Origin: JBPOFM01 sp051252455
GTDB lineage: Bacteria > Bacteroidota > Bacteroidia > Flavobacteriales > Flavobacteriaceae
DNA: 64,000 nucleotides
Direction: 5' to 3'
Assembly: GCA_051252455.1 (NCBI GenBank)
Contig: JBPOFM010000001.1
Coordinates: 930,001 to 994,000 of the forward strand
This document shows positions 39,009 through 45,271 of this stretch, in pieces. Both the position numbers and the translations under genes were made by a program. Numbering within the stretch: the stretch's first letter is position 1; each line of letters begins with the position of its first letter. Under the pieces are notes generated by a model. It was not told the DNA's origin. It was given only the letters and a program-made list of their open reading frames with translations, and made no database searches.

Positions 39009-39088
39009 GCTCAAGTGGCGGAATTGGTAGACGCGCTGGATTCAAAATCCAGTTCTTCGGAGTGCGGGTTCGATTCCCGCCTTGAGTA
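39009..39088 (+). tRNA. tRNA-Leu (anticodon CAA)
   Basis: An 80-base gene folds into a class II cloverleaf. Acceptor arms are GCTCAAG / CTTGAGT. The anticodon stem CTGGA / TCCAG encloses loop TTCAAAA with anticodon CAA, reading UUG. A short variable arm TCTTCGGAGT precedes the T arm GCGGG / CCCGC with loop TTCGATT. The 3' CCA is not encoded. Its last 18 bases form most of the attachment core of the element that follows, and the integration has left the tRNA intact. Confidence 0.96.
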
Positions 39089-39090
39089 CT
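39071..39090 (+). repeat. Left attachment core (attL)
   Basis: CGATTCCCGCCTTGAGTACT overlaps the T arm and acceptor end of tRNA-Leu and is identical to 50210-50229. Five bases further left (GGGTT) also match, apart from one extra G in the right copy. Confidence 0.93.
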
Positions 39091-39093
39091 TAT

Positions 39094-39137
39094 AAAAATC
39101 GCAATAGCCTAATAATAAAAGCTTTGCGATTTTTTTT
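39094..39137 (+). terminator. Replacement terminator for tRNA-Leu carried by the element
   Basis: AAAAATCGCAA (39094-39104) pairs perfectly with TTGCGATTTTT (39124-39134) and the T run continues. It lies 5 bases after the tRNA and inside the element, so it substitutes for the native terminator displaced to 50233-50266. Confidence 0.85.
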
Positions 39138-39149
39138 GTTCTTTTTTTT

Positions 39150-39168
39150 CCGAAATTTTGCCGAAATT
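39150..39168 (+). repeat. Paired CCGAAATT repeats near attL
   Basis: CCGAAATT occurs at 39150-39157 and 39161-39168, an 11-base period (one helical turn). A matching pair, CCGAAAATA, lies at 50063-50082 near the other end. The pairing and position suggest integrase arm-type sites, by inference. Confidence 0.45.
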
Positions 39169-39182
39169 ATAACTCGAATATT

Positions 39183-39443
39183 ATGGATGAAAACACAGAA
39201 AACCTAAAGAGAAGACTCAACCAAGCTATAGATAAGATTGAACGAGCAAAATTTGAAGATGAAGAGCGACTTAAAAAAATAGAATTGGAAATTGAAAAAT
39301 CAAAAGGGGAGCTTGAAAGAACAAAAATAGATTTTAAGGAGATTGAAGAAAAGGCGATTGACTTTATCTTTCACAATAAAGTGAATTATGTTGTTAGTCT
39401 CAATCAGTTGCTAACTTATAATAAAATCGACCCGGTATTATGA
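39183..39443 (+). CDS. Small coiled-coil protein at the left end of the element
   Basis: An 86-aa protein, mostly a charged heptad-rich coiled coil (KRRLNQAIDKIERAKFEDEE, then KKIELEIEKSKGELERTKID), with a more hydrophobic end (NKVNYVVSLNQLLTYNKIDP). No family is recognised. It is the only clear plus-strand gene in the element. Its stop codon overlaps the ATG of a second short frame by 4 bases (ATGA), so translational coupling to the broken gene at 39440 is likely. Confidence 0.65.
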   Translation: MDENTENLKRRLNQAIDKIERAKFEDEERLKKIELEIEKSKGELERTKIDFKEIEEKAIDFIFHNKVNYVVSLNQLLTYNKIDPVL

Positions 39444-39561
39444 ACGCTGAAACATTGACAGAAATTGACATCTATATACGATGTACCACAGGAAATTAGA
39501 GAGTGAAGGTTATTCCGATGGAAAAACCACTACTTCCGCAAGGAGGATCAAACAATCTTAA
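39440..39561 (+). pseudogene. Broken small gene (frameshift), about 40 aa
   Basis: A frame starting ATG 39440 codes MNAETLTEIDIYIR and stops at 39499. From 39481 another frame codes MYHRKLESEGYSDGKT and continues to TAA 39561. One inserted base near 39480 would join them into a single 40-residue product of consistent style. It overlaps the preceding coiled-coil gene by 4 bases. No function is recognised. Alternatively the two frames are unrelated. Confidence 0.4.
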
Positions 39562-39572
39562 ATCTAATTTCG

Positions 39573-39880
39573 TATGTTTGTGTAACTATTTTACGTAGTT
39601 CTACGTATATAATAATAAACAAAAACGCCGAAGATGTGAACTTCGACGTTTAAGCAAGAGTAATCTTTGGAATGTTCAGGACTTTTCTTAATGGAAGAAA
39701 ACCTAATTTGACTTTCAGCTCTGTATATGTTGACAGGACCTTTTGATTACCGCATATTGAAAAATGAAAGAGGTTGAGTATACTAAACTCGATTTAGGAA
39801 TGGTTAATGAGACCATCTTCAACCCCTCTAACATCTTACAACTGTATTTTAAAGCATCCATAAAGGGTGCTTTTTTATTA
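39573..39880 (+). ncRNA. Candidate structured noncoding transcript
   Basis: The stretch has no credible reading frame. It begins with a perfect -7 box TATGTTTG (39573-39580), contains inverted repeats TACGTAG/CTACGTA (39592-39607) and AACGCCGAAG/CTTCGACGTT (39624-39650, one mismatch), and ends in a hairpin with six T (39851-39876). A -33 TTG is not evident. An RNA of about 290 nt is inferred, but nothing shows it is made. Confidence 0.35.
39851..39876 (+). terminator. Terminator-like hairpin, plus strand
   Basis: AAAGCATCC (39851-39859) and GGGTGCTTT (39865-39873) pair with one mismatch and run into TTTTTT. Confidence 0.75.
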
Positions 39881-40008
39881 AACAAATTTACTTATTAAAA
39901 AAATGACTTTTAGAAATTGTTAGACCACAAAGATGCATATAATTTAAGTTATGTCAAAAACTGTCATTTTATTTGTGACTCTAATATAACACCAAGCTAT
40001 TGTAGCCT

Positions 40009-40920
40009 TTAACCTTCATCTGTGTCTAAAAACATATTTAGTTGGTCACCATGCGCTGGATAAGCTCTTTCAACCATACTTATATATTTTTTCCAAGATG
40101 TAGATGCTCTCGCTAAAGCAATTAAACCTCCAAAAAACTCACGTAGTCTTGGTTCTCCAATTTCATCAGTTAAAAAGGAAAAGTGCTTGTGATCTCTGTA
40201 TCCTTTATCATTTTTAGGGTTCTTTATTTCCAATTCTTTTAAAAGTCCAGGAGCCATTCGATCATAAATATATTTATTTGTCCATTTACCAATTACTCCG
40301 GGTCGTTTTTGTGCATTTTCTGGTTTCCATTGCCAGCCATTTAATCTAAACCATTGTTTGTATAGTTCTAAAGGAAATGTTACTTCATATCTTTTGGCTT
40401 CTTTAAGTAGAAATTGATCAAGTATTTGTTGTAAAGCATCTTTAACCCTTACGTCTTGATATCCTGTTGCTTCATCTATCAAGGCTATAATTCCAACAGT
40501 TGCAAATCCTTTTAATAAGACATAAGCTTTTTCTGATGTTGGTTTACTGCTTTTTGGAACGGCACCTTTTTGGTCGGCTTTAACCCAAACATCGCATATT
40601 TCCGGTAGAATTTCGGCCTTTAAACCTAAAGCTTCCGAGCCGTTCACTGCGATATATTTTACAGATTCCGCAAGACTTAAAGATAAATCTTCTGAAATAT
40701 ACTTATCTAAAAAGTTAGCATATAGGTATCTTGGTTTTATAGATTCTCCTTGGCGCCTTTTTCTCCAATAAGCACCAGAGCCAGAAGCTCCAATTGCATC
40801 AGCGATGCTTCTTTCAGATACAACCCTAGTGCCGTCTTCTAAAACGGCGCAAGATATAATCAGACCGTTGATGTTGATTTCGCCTTGATGGGTAGCTTTA
40901 GCTAATTTTTTTTCATTCAT
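40009..40920 (-). CDS. P63C-domain protein
   Basis: A 303-aa soluble protein. The C-terminal part (about residues 195-290, FPLELYKQWFRLNGW, then KWTNKYIYDRMAPGLLKELE) matches the P63C domain first noted in phage and mobile-element proteins. The N-terminal part (ISCAVLEDGTRVVSERSIAD followed by AIGASGSGAYW) resembles a small regulatory or DNA-binding module. Biochemical function is unknown. Its ATG overlaps the stop region of the zinc-ribbon gene by 8 bases, so the two are translated together. Left-most minus-strand gene of the element. Confidence 0.8.
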   Translation of the reverse strand: MNEKKLAKATHQGEININGLIISCAVLEDGTRVVSERSIADAIGASGSGAYWRKRRQGESIKPRYLYANFLDKYISEDLSLSLAESVKYIAVNGSEALGLKAEILPEICDVWVKADQKGAVPKSSKPTSEKAYVLLKGFATVGIIALIDEATGYQDVRVKDALQQILDQFLLKEAKRYEVTFPLELYKQWFRLNGWQWKPENAQKRPGVIGKWTNKYIYDRMAPGLLKELEIKNPKNDKGYRDHKHFSFLTDEIGEPRLREFFGGLIALARASTSWKKYISMVERAYPAHGDQLNMFLDTDEG

Positions 40921-41305
40921 GCTTACTTATTTTATAGACTAGTTCGTCTTGTAGTACTACTGCGTTTTTAATTTTATTCATTAATCTCCAAGCGGTATCT
41001 TTTGTTGTGTTTATCTTGTCAGCTAACATTCGAGAGGAAATTTGTTCTGTAGAGTTCAGAATAAAATTTATTGCATAAAACCATTTTTGTAAATCAATTT
41101 TAGTTTTATGCATTAAAGTGCCAACTGTAACACTATAAGAAGAGTTACAAATGTTGCAATGATATCTATGGGAGTTTTTAGTTTCGGAATATTTATCAGA
41201 TTCACAGTAAGGACAAAACGGATGGTTATTCCATTTTATATTTTCCAAAAACTCAATGCAGTCTTTTTTTAATGGATATTTTTTGTAAAAAAAATCAAGA
41301 TTCAT
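40913..41305 (-). CDS. Stand-alone transposase-type zinc ribbon protein
   Basis: A 130-aa protein resembling only the N-terminal third of IS1595-family transposases: a zinc ribbon with CPYC (Cys31, Cys34) and CNIC (Cys50, Cys53), then the helix-turn-helix-like block VGTLMHKTKIDLQKWFYAIN and INTTKDTAWRLMNKI. The DDE nuclease domain is absent, and the frame ends cleanly at the P63C gene, so this looks like a co-opted DNA-binding protein rather than a decayed transposase. I start at ATG 41305 because an apparent TTG start overlaps a -7 box (TAAATTTG, 41327-41334). Confidence 0.7.
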   Translation of the reverse strand: MNLDFFYKKYPLKKDCIEFLENIKWNNHPFCPYCESDKYSETKNSHRYHCNICNSSYSVTVGTLMHKTKIDLQKWFYAINFILNSTEQISSRMLADKINTTKDTAWRLMNKIKNAVVLQDELVYKISKHE

Positions 41306-41326
41306 TCTTTCTATCTTTATATATGA

Positions 41327-41334
41327 CAAATTTA
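41327..41334 (-). promoter_or_regulatory. -7 box before the zinc-ribbon/P63C operon
   Basis: On the minus strand TAAATTTG matches TANNTTTG exactly, 21 bases before the ATG at 41305. No TTG is found at the -33 distance. Confidence 0.45.
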
Positions 41335-41414
41335 ATATATTTTTTTTAAAAACTCTACCTTTAGCTATGACATTGAACTATTATTATCAAATTTGTATAT
41401 ATTAAACCTAGAAC

Positions 41415-41595
41415 CATGAACTTTAAATCACTTTCACAACTTTTGGATTATTTAGGAGGAAAGTATTTGTATTATTTATTCCTAGCAAATACGATGGAAG
41501 GGTAACGTTGGTTGCGCTTATTGTGGTGTATCTAAACGCTACTTTCAAATATTATAGCTTACTTGTGGTAAATCGTATTTAGATACCTAAATTAT
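41415..41595 (+). pseudogene. Remnant of an IS1595-type transposase N-terminus
   Basis: A frame from ATG 41415 codes MNFKSLSQLLDYLGGKY and stops at about 41504. A shifted frame continues with GNVGCAYCGVSKRYF (about 41502-41547), which has the first CxxC of a zinc ribbon. FKSLxxLLDY followed by GNVxCxxCG is the normal opening of IS1595 transposases. The rest of the transposase is missing, so this is a decayed fragment, in the opposite direction to the intact zinc-ribbon gene at 40913-41305. Confidence 0.6.
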
Positions 41596-41887
41596 AGAAT
41601 ATCTCTAACTAAAAAAGAGCCACAGCGTTCGTTTACTTGAAAGAGATAAAACCACAACTTTGACTACCACACCACTAAATACGAAGATTAGGCACACAAT
41701 TTTATCAATGCCAAAAAAAGGACAATACACGGTGCATAAAAATATAAACCCAAAAACATTCGTGGTTTTTCAGTGTTGTATCTTTCTGATTTTTGTGTGG
41801 TTCGTGCTTGGTTATGAAGTAATTCTCCATGCAAAATAGTAAATGCAAGGCGGTTTATCGATATCTGTATAAGATTTACCACAAGTA
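41559..41887. repeat. 16-bp perfect inverted repeat flanking 297 bp
   Basis: TTACTTGTGGTAAATC (41559-41574) and its exact complement GATTTACCACAAGTAA (41872-41887) face inward, with weaker similarity extending about 11 bases further inside. The enclosed DNA has no credible gene. No target duplication is evident outside. It could be a small non-autonomous insertion or the decayed inverted ends of the transposase remnant next to it. 41888-42036 holds nothing recognisable. Confidence 0.5.
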
Positions 41888-42036
41888 ATTTGTAAAATTA
41901 AGAGGATAGTGTGTGATGAAGATTTGTTTAAGTATTTGCAGCAGGTATGCGATTTGTCATGGAATCACTTTTGCCGAAATCCGAGTTTAAAGGCTTAGTG
42001 ATAGCGCAAGTATATTAAGCTATCTCTTTTATAAAA

Positions 42037-42159
42037 TTAACTGGAAAATATGAGCAATAAAATATTGCCGAAAATAACGAACATTACAAGGAATGCTTCA
42101 AGACGTTCTTGTTTTCTTTTTTCATGTTCTTGTCGTCGTTCATACTCTTGCCAATCCAT
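42037..42159 (-). CDS. Small membrane protein after the TA pair
   Basis: From ATG 42159 a 40-aa frame codes a charged start (MDWQEYERRQEHEKRKQERL) followed by one strong hydrophobic helix (FLVMFVIFGNILLLIF). A TTG at 42234 would add 25 residues with a Trp-rich hydrophobic segment and place the start 15 bases after the toxin-candidate gene. Composition favours a real membrane peptide. Role unknown. Confidence 0.45.
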   Translation of the reverse strand: MDWQEYERRQEHEKRKQERLEAFLVMFVIFGNILLLIFSS

Positions 42160-42248
42160 GTTTTTTAATGATTTTTTAAAATCAATCAACCACCAAATCC
42201 AAGCTATTATTAAGTTTAATTTATAGTTGTTCAATTTAATTTATTTGA

Positions 42249-42722
42249 TCATTCATCAAATTTATAATCAAAAAATCCACATCTTTTCTTATGCTGACCT
42301 TTAATTAAATCTGAATCAATCATTGTTTTTATGATAATGTCCATATCTTTTTTAGCCACTTGACCTAAAATAATATTGGCATTTTCATCAATTTTTTTAT
42401 TTATATCACTAATGTCTAGAGATTGGATTTCAGAACAATCTATAAATGAGTCATGATCTAAATATTCCCTTCCTTCAGATGATAATTTTAGTTGGTGATC
42501 GATTAGTTCTGGAGTATTATTGACGTTCAGATTTAAATCAGAATTGATTAATACACAAGCAATGTGAATTTTGTTATGCTTAAATCCAACAATAATGAAT
42601 CTTTTTTCTTTCGGAGGGATGGTAAAAGTTGCGAAGGCGCGAATAACTGTTCCAATAATCAGTCCTTTTGGTAGTAAAAGAGATTTTTTTTCTTCATTAG
42701 AAAAATAATCACCGAAATTCAT
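42249..42722 (-). CDS. Putative toxin partner of the Panacea antitoxin (PanT)
   Basis: A 157-aa soluble protein whose ATG overlaps the stop of the Panacea gene by 4 bases (ATGA). The central part (KRFIIVGFKHNKIHIACVLI, then EYLDHDSFIDCSEIQSLD) resembles the barrel of PemK/MazF-like proteins by eye, while the C-terminus is helical. Panacea antitoxins are known to pair with many unrelated toxins, so its position is the main argument for a toxin role. Activity and target are not established. Confidence 0.55.
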   Translation of the reverse strand: MNFGDYFSNEEKKSLLLPKGLIIGTVIRAFATFTIPPKEKRFIIVGFKHNKIHIACVLINSDLNLNVNNTPELIDHQLKLSSEGREYLDHDSFIDCSEIQSLDISDINKKIDENANIILGQVAKKDMDIIIKTMIDSDLIKGQHKKRCGFFDYKFDE

Positions 42723-43252
42723 AGAAATGTTAGACTTTCTAAATCATTTTTAGAATTAATATAATTTAAAATTGACTCATCAGCACCACCAGCTTCAGCT
42801 ATCTTGCATTTATCCATAATATGATAGGCTGAATCCCAAGCAGAATCATGGGATTTTTTTGTTAATTCTGAAAACGTGAGATTTTTATTTTCTTCAAAAG
42901 ACTCATCCAATAATTTAGCTTCTGAAACGGAAATCCATTCTAAATCAGCAGTTTTTTTAGCTATGATGTTAAAACTATCTGTATCAATATATTTTGAAGC
43001 TTCAATGATACTTTCGTTGTAATCACTCTTGCCTTTTCTACAATTAACAATATCAAATGCATAGCTGGGAACTGGCCCGAACTTCATAGCTACGTAACAA
43101 TCGGACGTTATTGATTTGCCATACTTTTTTAAATGTTTCTGTTCAGCAAAATATAGAATTTTAAAAAGTTTGTGTGAGTCGGTGGTATTATTCTCAAACT
43201 TGTTGAGAATATACAACAGGCTGTTAATAATTATCTCGATGTTTTCTTTCAT
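42719..43252 (-). CDS. Panacea (SocA-like) antitoxin PanA
   Basis: A 177-aa protein with the Panacea/DUF4065 signature: DSHKLFKILYFAEQKHLKKY near the N-terminus, then YVAMKFGPVPSYAFDIVN, and the later SDSAWD-like KKSHDSAWDSAY. In the PanAT systems described to date this domain neutralises diverse toxins. Here it precedes and overlaps its partner gene, and a perfect palindrome overlaps the promoter, consistent with autorepression. It probably stabilises the element in the chromosome. Confidence 0.85.
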   Translation of the reverse strand: MKENIEIIINSLLYILNKFENNTTDSHKLFKILYFAEQKHLKKYGKSITSDCYVAMKFGPVPSYAFDIVNCRKGKSDYNESIIEASKYIDTDSFNIIAKKTADLEWISVSEAKLLDESFEENKNLTFSELTKKSHDSAWDSAYHIMDKCKIAEAGGADESILNYINSKNDLESLTFL

Positions 43253-43280
43253 AGAAGTTATTATAGCGAAAACTAATATG

Positions 43281-43288
43281 CAAATATA
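43281..43288 (-). promoter_or_regulatory. -7 box of the panAT operon
   Basis: On the minus strand TATATTTG is a perfect TANNTTTG box, 28 bases before the PanA ATG. No clear TTG lies at the -33 spacing; the palindrome at 43306-43324 occupies that position. Confidence 0.55.
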
Positions 43289-43305
43289 CTTATAAATTTA
43301 TCATC

Positions 43306-43324
43306 AGTCGTTAATATAACGACT
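43306..43324. promoter_or_regulatory. Palindromic operator candidate upstream of panAT
   Basis: AGTCGTTA (43306-43313), spacer ATA, TAACGACT (43317-43324): a perfect 8-bp inverted repeat centred about 30 bases upstream of the -7 box, where a repressor would block RNA polymerase. Confidence 0.55.
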
Positions 43325-43453
43325 TTTTAACAGTTATTAAATTATTAAGCGTCAATTGGTTAACTTGCCACTGTTTGTTTTTAATTGGAATTATCTACTC
43401 ACAGAATTATTAAATCTCAAAATTTTCTTGACTTGCCAAATAAATTAAGAAAA

Positions 43454-43559
43454 ACACCACACTAAATTAAAACGAGTGTGGTGTCCTTAATGTCTGCACA
43501 TAAATTTGTGATTAAATACTCTTAATTAACCACCACACCACAAAAATTCTTTTGTGGTG
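43454..43559. repeat. Two TGTGGTG hairpins downstream of the anchored-protein gene
   Basis: ACACCACACT/AGTGTGGTGT (43454-43463, 43475-43484) and CACCACAAAA/TTTTGTGGTG (43536-43545, 43550-43559) are perfect 10-bp inverted repeats sharing the motif TGTGGTG. The second lies 29 bases after the stop codon at 43588 and could act as a terminator. The rest of 43253-43587 holds nothing else recognisable except the panAT promoter. Confidence 0.7.
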
Positions 43560-43587
43560 GGATGACGAGTAATTAAATTTTATAGCA

Positions 43588-44451
43588 CTATTTTTTGACC
43601 TTTGGTTTGTCCCCAGCATCTAATTTTTCATTATTTGATTTGCTTAAATGGTACAAACCAATGGCCAGTAAAGACCAAAAGACCAATCCAACGCCTGAAG
43701 ATTTCGAATTTGAATTTGTTCCATTTGTATTTGATTGCGTTACTACGGATGGAAGTGTTTGAGAACCACTACCATTATTTTCACTTTCTAACTCCAATTT
43801 GGTAGTAGTTACTGAATTTGGCAAACCTAAATCTAAACCAGCATACTTATTAGTTGGGAACGTTACTGTTTTTCTTTGTGGCGCTGATGTGACACCAGTT
43901 GATAACTTATATTCCTCGACCTCTAACTGTAAAAGATTTATTTGAATAGTTAGAAACTGGTTGCGAGCCATAATAGCTTCTCTACTGAAGTCGGTTAAGA
44001 GTTGTGTTAACACATAATCTTGATACCATGATAAAAGACTAATGAACTCTTGAGCATCATTATAGTGGTTGATAAATTCATTACGTGTTACCCCATTTAA
44101 GTTGAAATCTTTAATTGTAGAAAAATAGGTTTTGAATAGAGGAAGAAACTTTCCGTTTACCCATGCATCTAATTTCATTTCATCTAATGAAGTTAGATTA
44201 ATCTCTTGAGAAGGAAGGTTTCTGAACAAAGATAGGGTTGAATCCATAGGAACGACAGGTCCTTGTGGACCGTTATCATAACCTACTGTGAATCCGTTCC
44301 CGTCGAAAGCATCCTCTATGATGTTGATGATAAAAAACGGATTATGTGAAACTTCAGAGATAGCGTGTGCCACATTTCTTATGGTTCTACCAAGCCACGA
44401 GAAAAAACCGCCCAAGGCTGGTGTGTATTGTTGATTTATTAATGTGTTCAT
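43588..44451 (-). CDS. Unknown C-terminally membrane-anchored protein, 287 aa
   Basis: I do not recognise this family. The first 50 residues are amphipathic and aromatic (GGFFSWLGRTIRNVAHAI, NPFFIINIIEDAF). A helical middle spans about residues 80-185. A low-complexity Ser/Asn/Thr region follows (about 225-250), and one transmembrane helix (GLVFWSLLAIGLYHLS) precedes a basic tail. There is no signal peptide, so a tail-anchored topology is likely. The gene is framed on both sides by TGTGGTG inverted repeats, which suggests dedicated regulation. Confidence 0.6.
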   Translation of the reverse strand: MNTLINQQYTPALGGFFSWLGRTIRNVAHAISEVSHNPFFIINIIEDAFDGNGFTVGYDNGPQGPVVPMDSTLSLFRNLPSQEINLTSLDEMKLDAWVNGKFLPLFKTYFSTIKDFNLNGVTRNEFINHYNDAQEFISLLSWYQDYVLTQLLTDFSREAIMARNQFLTIQINLLQLEVEEYKLSTGVTSAPQRKTVTFPTNKYAGLDLGLPNSVTTTKLELESENNGSGSQTLPSVVTQSNTNGTNSNSKSSGVGLVFWSLLAIGLYHLSKSNNEKLDAGDKPKVKK

Positions 44452-44489
44452 TTTATTTATGATTTTAAATTAATTATTGATTTAACAAA

Positions 44490-44656
44490 ACACCACAACT
44501 AACTTTTGTGGTGTGGTGCCTGTAGTGGTGTTGTTTCGGTTTCATGTAGTTTTATGGTGGAACGTAATGAATTGTGGTGAAAATGATATTTACTATACCA
44601 CCAGACCACGAAAATTGTGGTGGTGTTCTTATTTTATTTGTGGTGTGTTTGTGGTT
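44490..44656. repeat. TGTGGTG repeat cluster upstream of the anchored-protein gene
   Basis: ACACCACAA/TTGTGGTGT (44490-44498, 44506-44514) is a perfect 9-bp inverted repeat. CCAC/GTGG with seven bases between (44606-44620) and further single TGTGGTG units near 44511, 44534, 44617 and 44639 follow. They fill the gap between the 287-aa gene and the upstream helical-protein gene and match the hairpins at 43454-43559. Confidence 0.65.
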
Positions 44657-44663
44657 TAAAATT

Positions 44664-45167
44664 TCAAACATGATTTTCTAAATATTTTCTAATCTGACTT
44701 AACAATTTTTCTTGCACTTCATCATCCAATTCTTTCCCTAGAAATTTTTGTTTTTCAAAAGCACTATCCATGATTGCATACATTTTTAACAAATCTTCAT
44801 GGTCTTCTGGAGTCATAAATTCCGGGTAAAATGAAGTAATATCCTTTTTGTCCACAAGCTCCCGCAAACCGCTATGATTTAATTCCTTATGGAAATCTCT
44901 TATAAAATGCTCAAAGGTTCTATTGAATAACTTTTGGATCCTCTTTGGATTGATTGTTTGAGGTGGAGTTATACCCTTTTCAAACAAATAGTAGGAGTAA
45001 GCGAACACAAACATTTTTGTGGTGGCCTCGTCTGTTTTAATTATTTTGCTACTTTTCTCAATTGCATCCACAACCATTTTGTCAAACGCATACAAATTAG
45101 CGTTTGAGGAGCTGATTTCATTGAATAACTCTTGAGATATTCTATCTATTTTTTGTCTATTATTCAT
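44664..45167 (-). CDS. Unknown helical protein, 167 aa (paralogue of the 46349-46861 gene)
   Basis: An all-helical soluble protein of unknown family. The central FNRTFEHFIRDFHKEL and the end FEKQKFLGKEL...KLLSQIRKYLENHV align with FNRPLEIIIKEFQLYL and FDKKILLGNN...HLLTQATQFMDDYV in the gene upstream of the ATPase. The two are therefore diverged copies that flank the RepA-like gene. A partner role in replication or partition is a guess from context. It follows the iteron-like region at 45192-45271. Confidence 0.6.
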   Translation of the reverse strand: MNNRQKIDRISQELFNEISSSNANLYAFDKMVVDAIEKSSKIIKTDEATTKMFVFAYSYYLFEKGITPPQTINPKRIQKLFNRTFEHFIRDFHKELNHSGLRELVDKKDITSFYPEFMTPEDHEDLLKMYAIMDSAFEKQKFLGKELDDEVQEKLLSQIRKYLENHV

Positions 45168-45191
45168 GATATTTTTACGACTTTAAATTTT

Positions 45192-45271
45192 CGGTTTAAC
45201 GGTTTAAACTGGTTTAAGTAAACCGCCCTTTTTAAGGTTTAACAGTTTAAAGGCATATATATGCCTTAAAC
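45192..45271. repeat. Iteron-like GGTTTAA repeats and palindrome (origin candidate)
   Basis: GGTTTAA occurs at 45193, 45201, 45211 and 45236, with an inverted copy around 45218-45225. The palindrome GGCATATATATGCC (45252-45265) is flanked by GTTTAA and TTAAAC. The cluster directly abuts the stop codon of the RepA-like ATPase gene, the usual place for a plasmid-type origin. The palindrome may double as a transcription stop. Confidence 0.5.

Noticed and set aside
41688..41882. 64-aa minus-strand reading frame
   Set aside because: It lies between the inverted repeats at 41559 and 41872, has a composition unlike the neighbouring genes and no start signal; it reads as translated repeat DNA.
43454..44656. 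TGTGGTG repeats as a CRISPR array
   Set aside because: Units are short inverted repeats with irregular spacing, a coding gene lies between clusters, and no cas gene is present.
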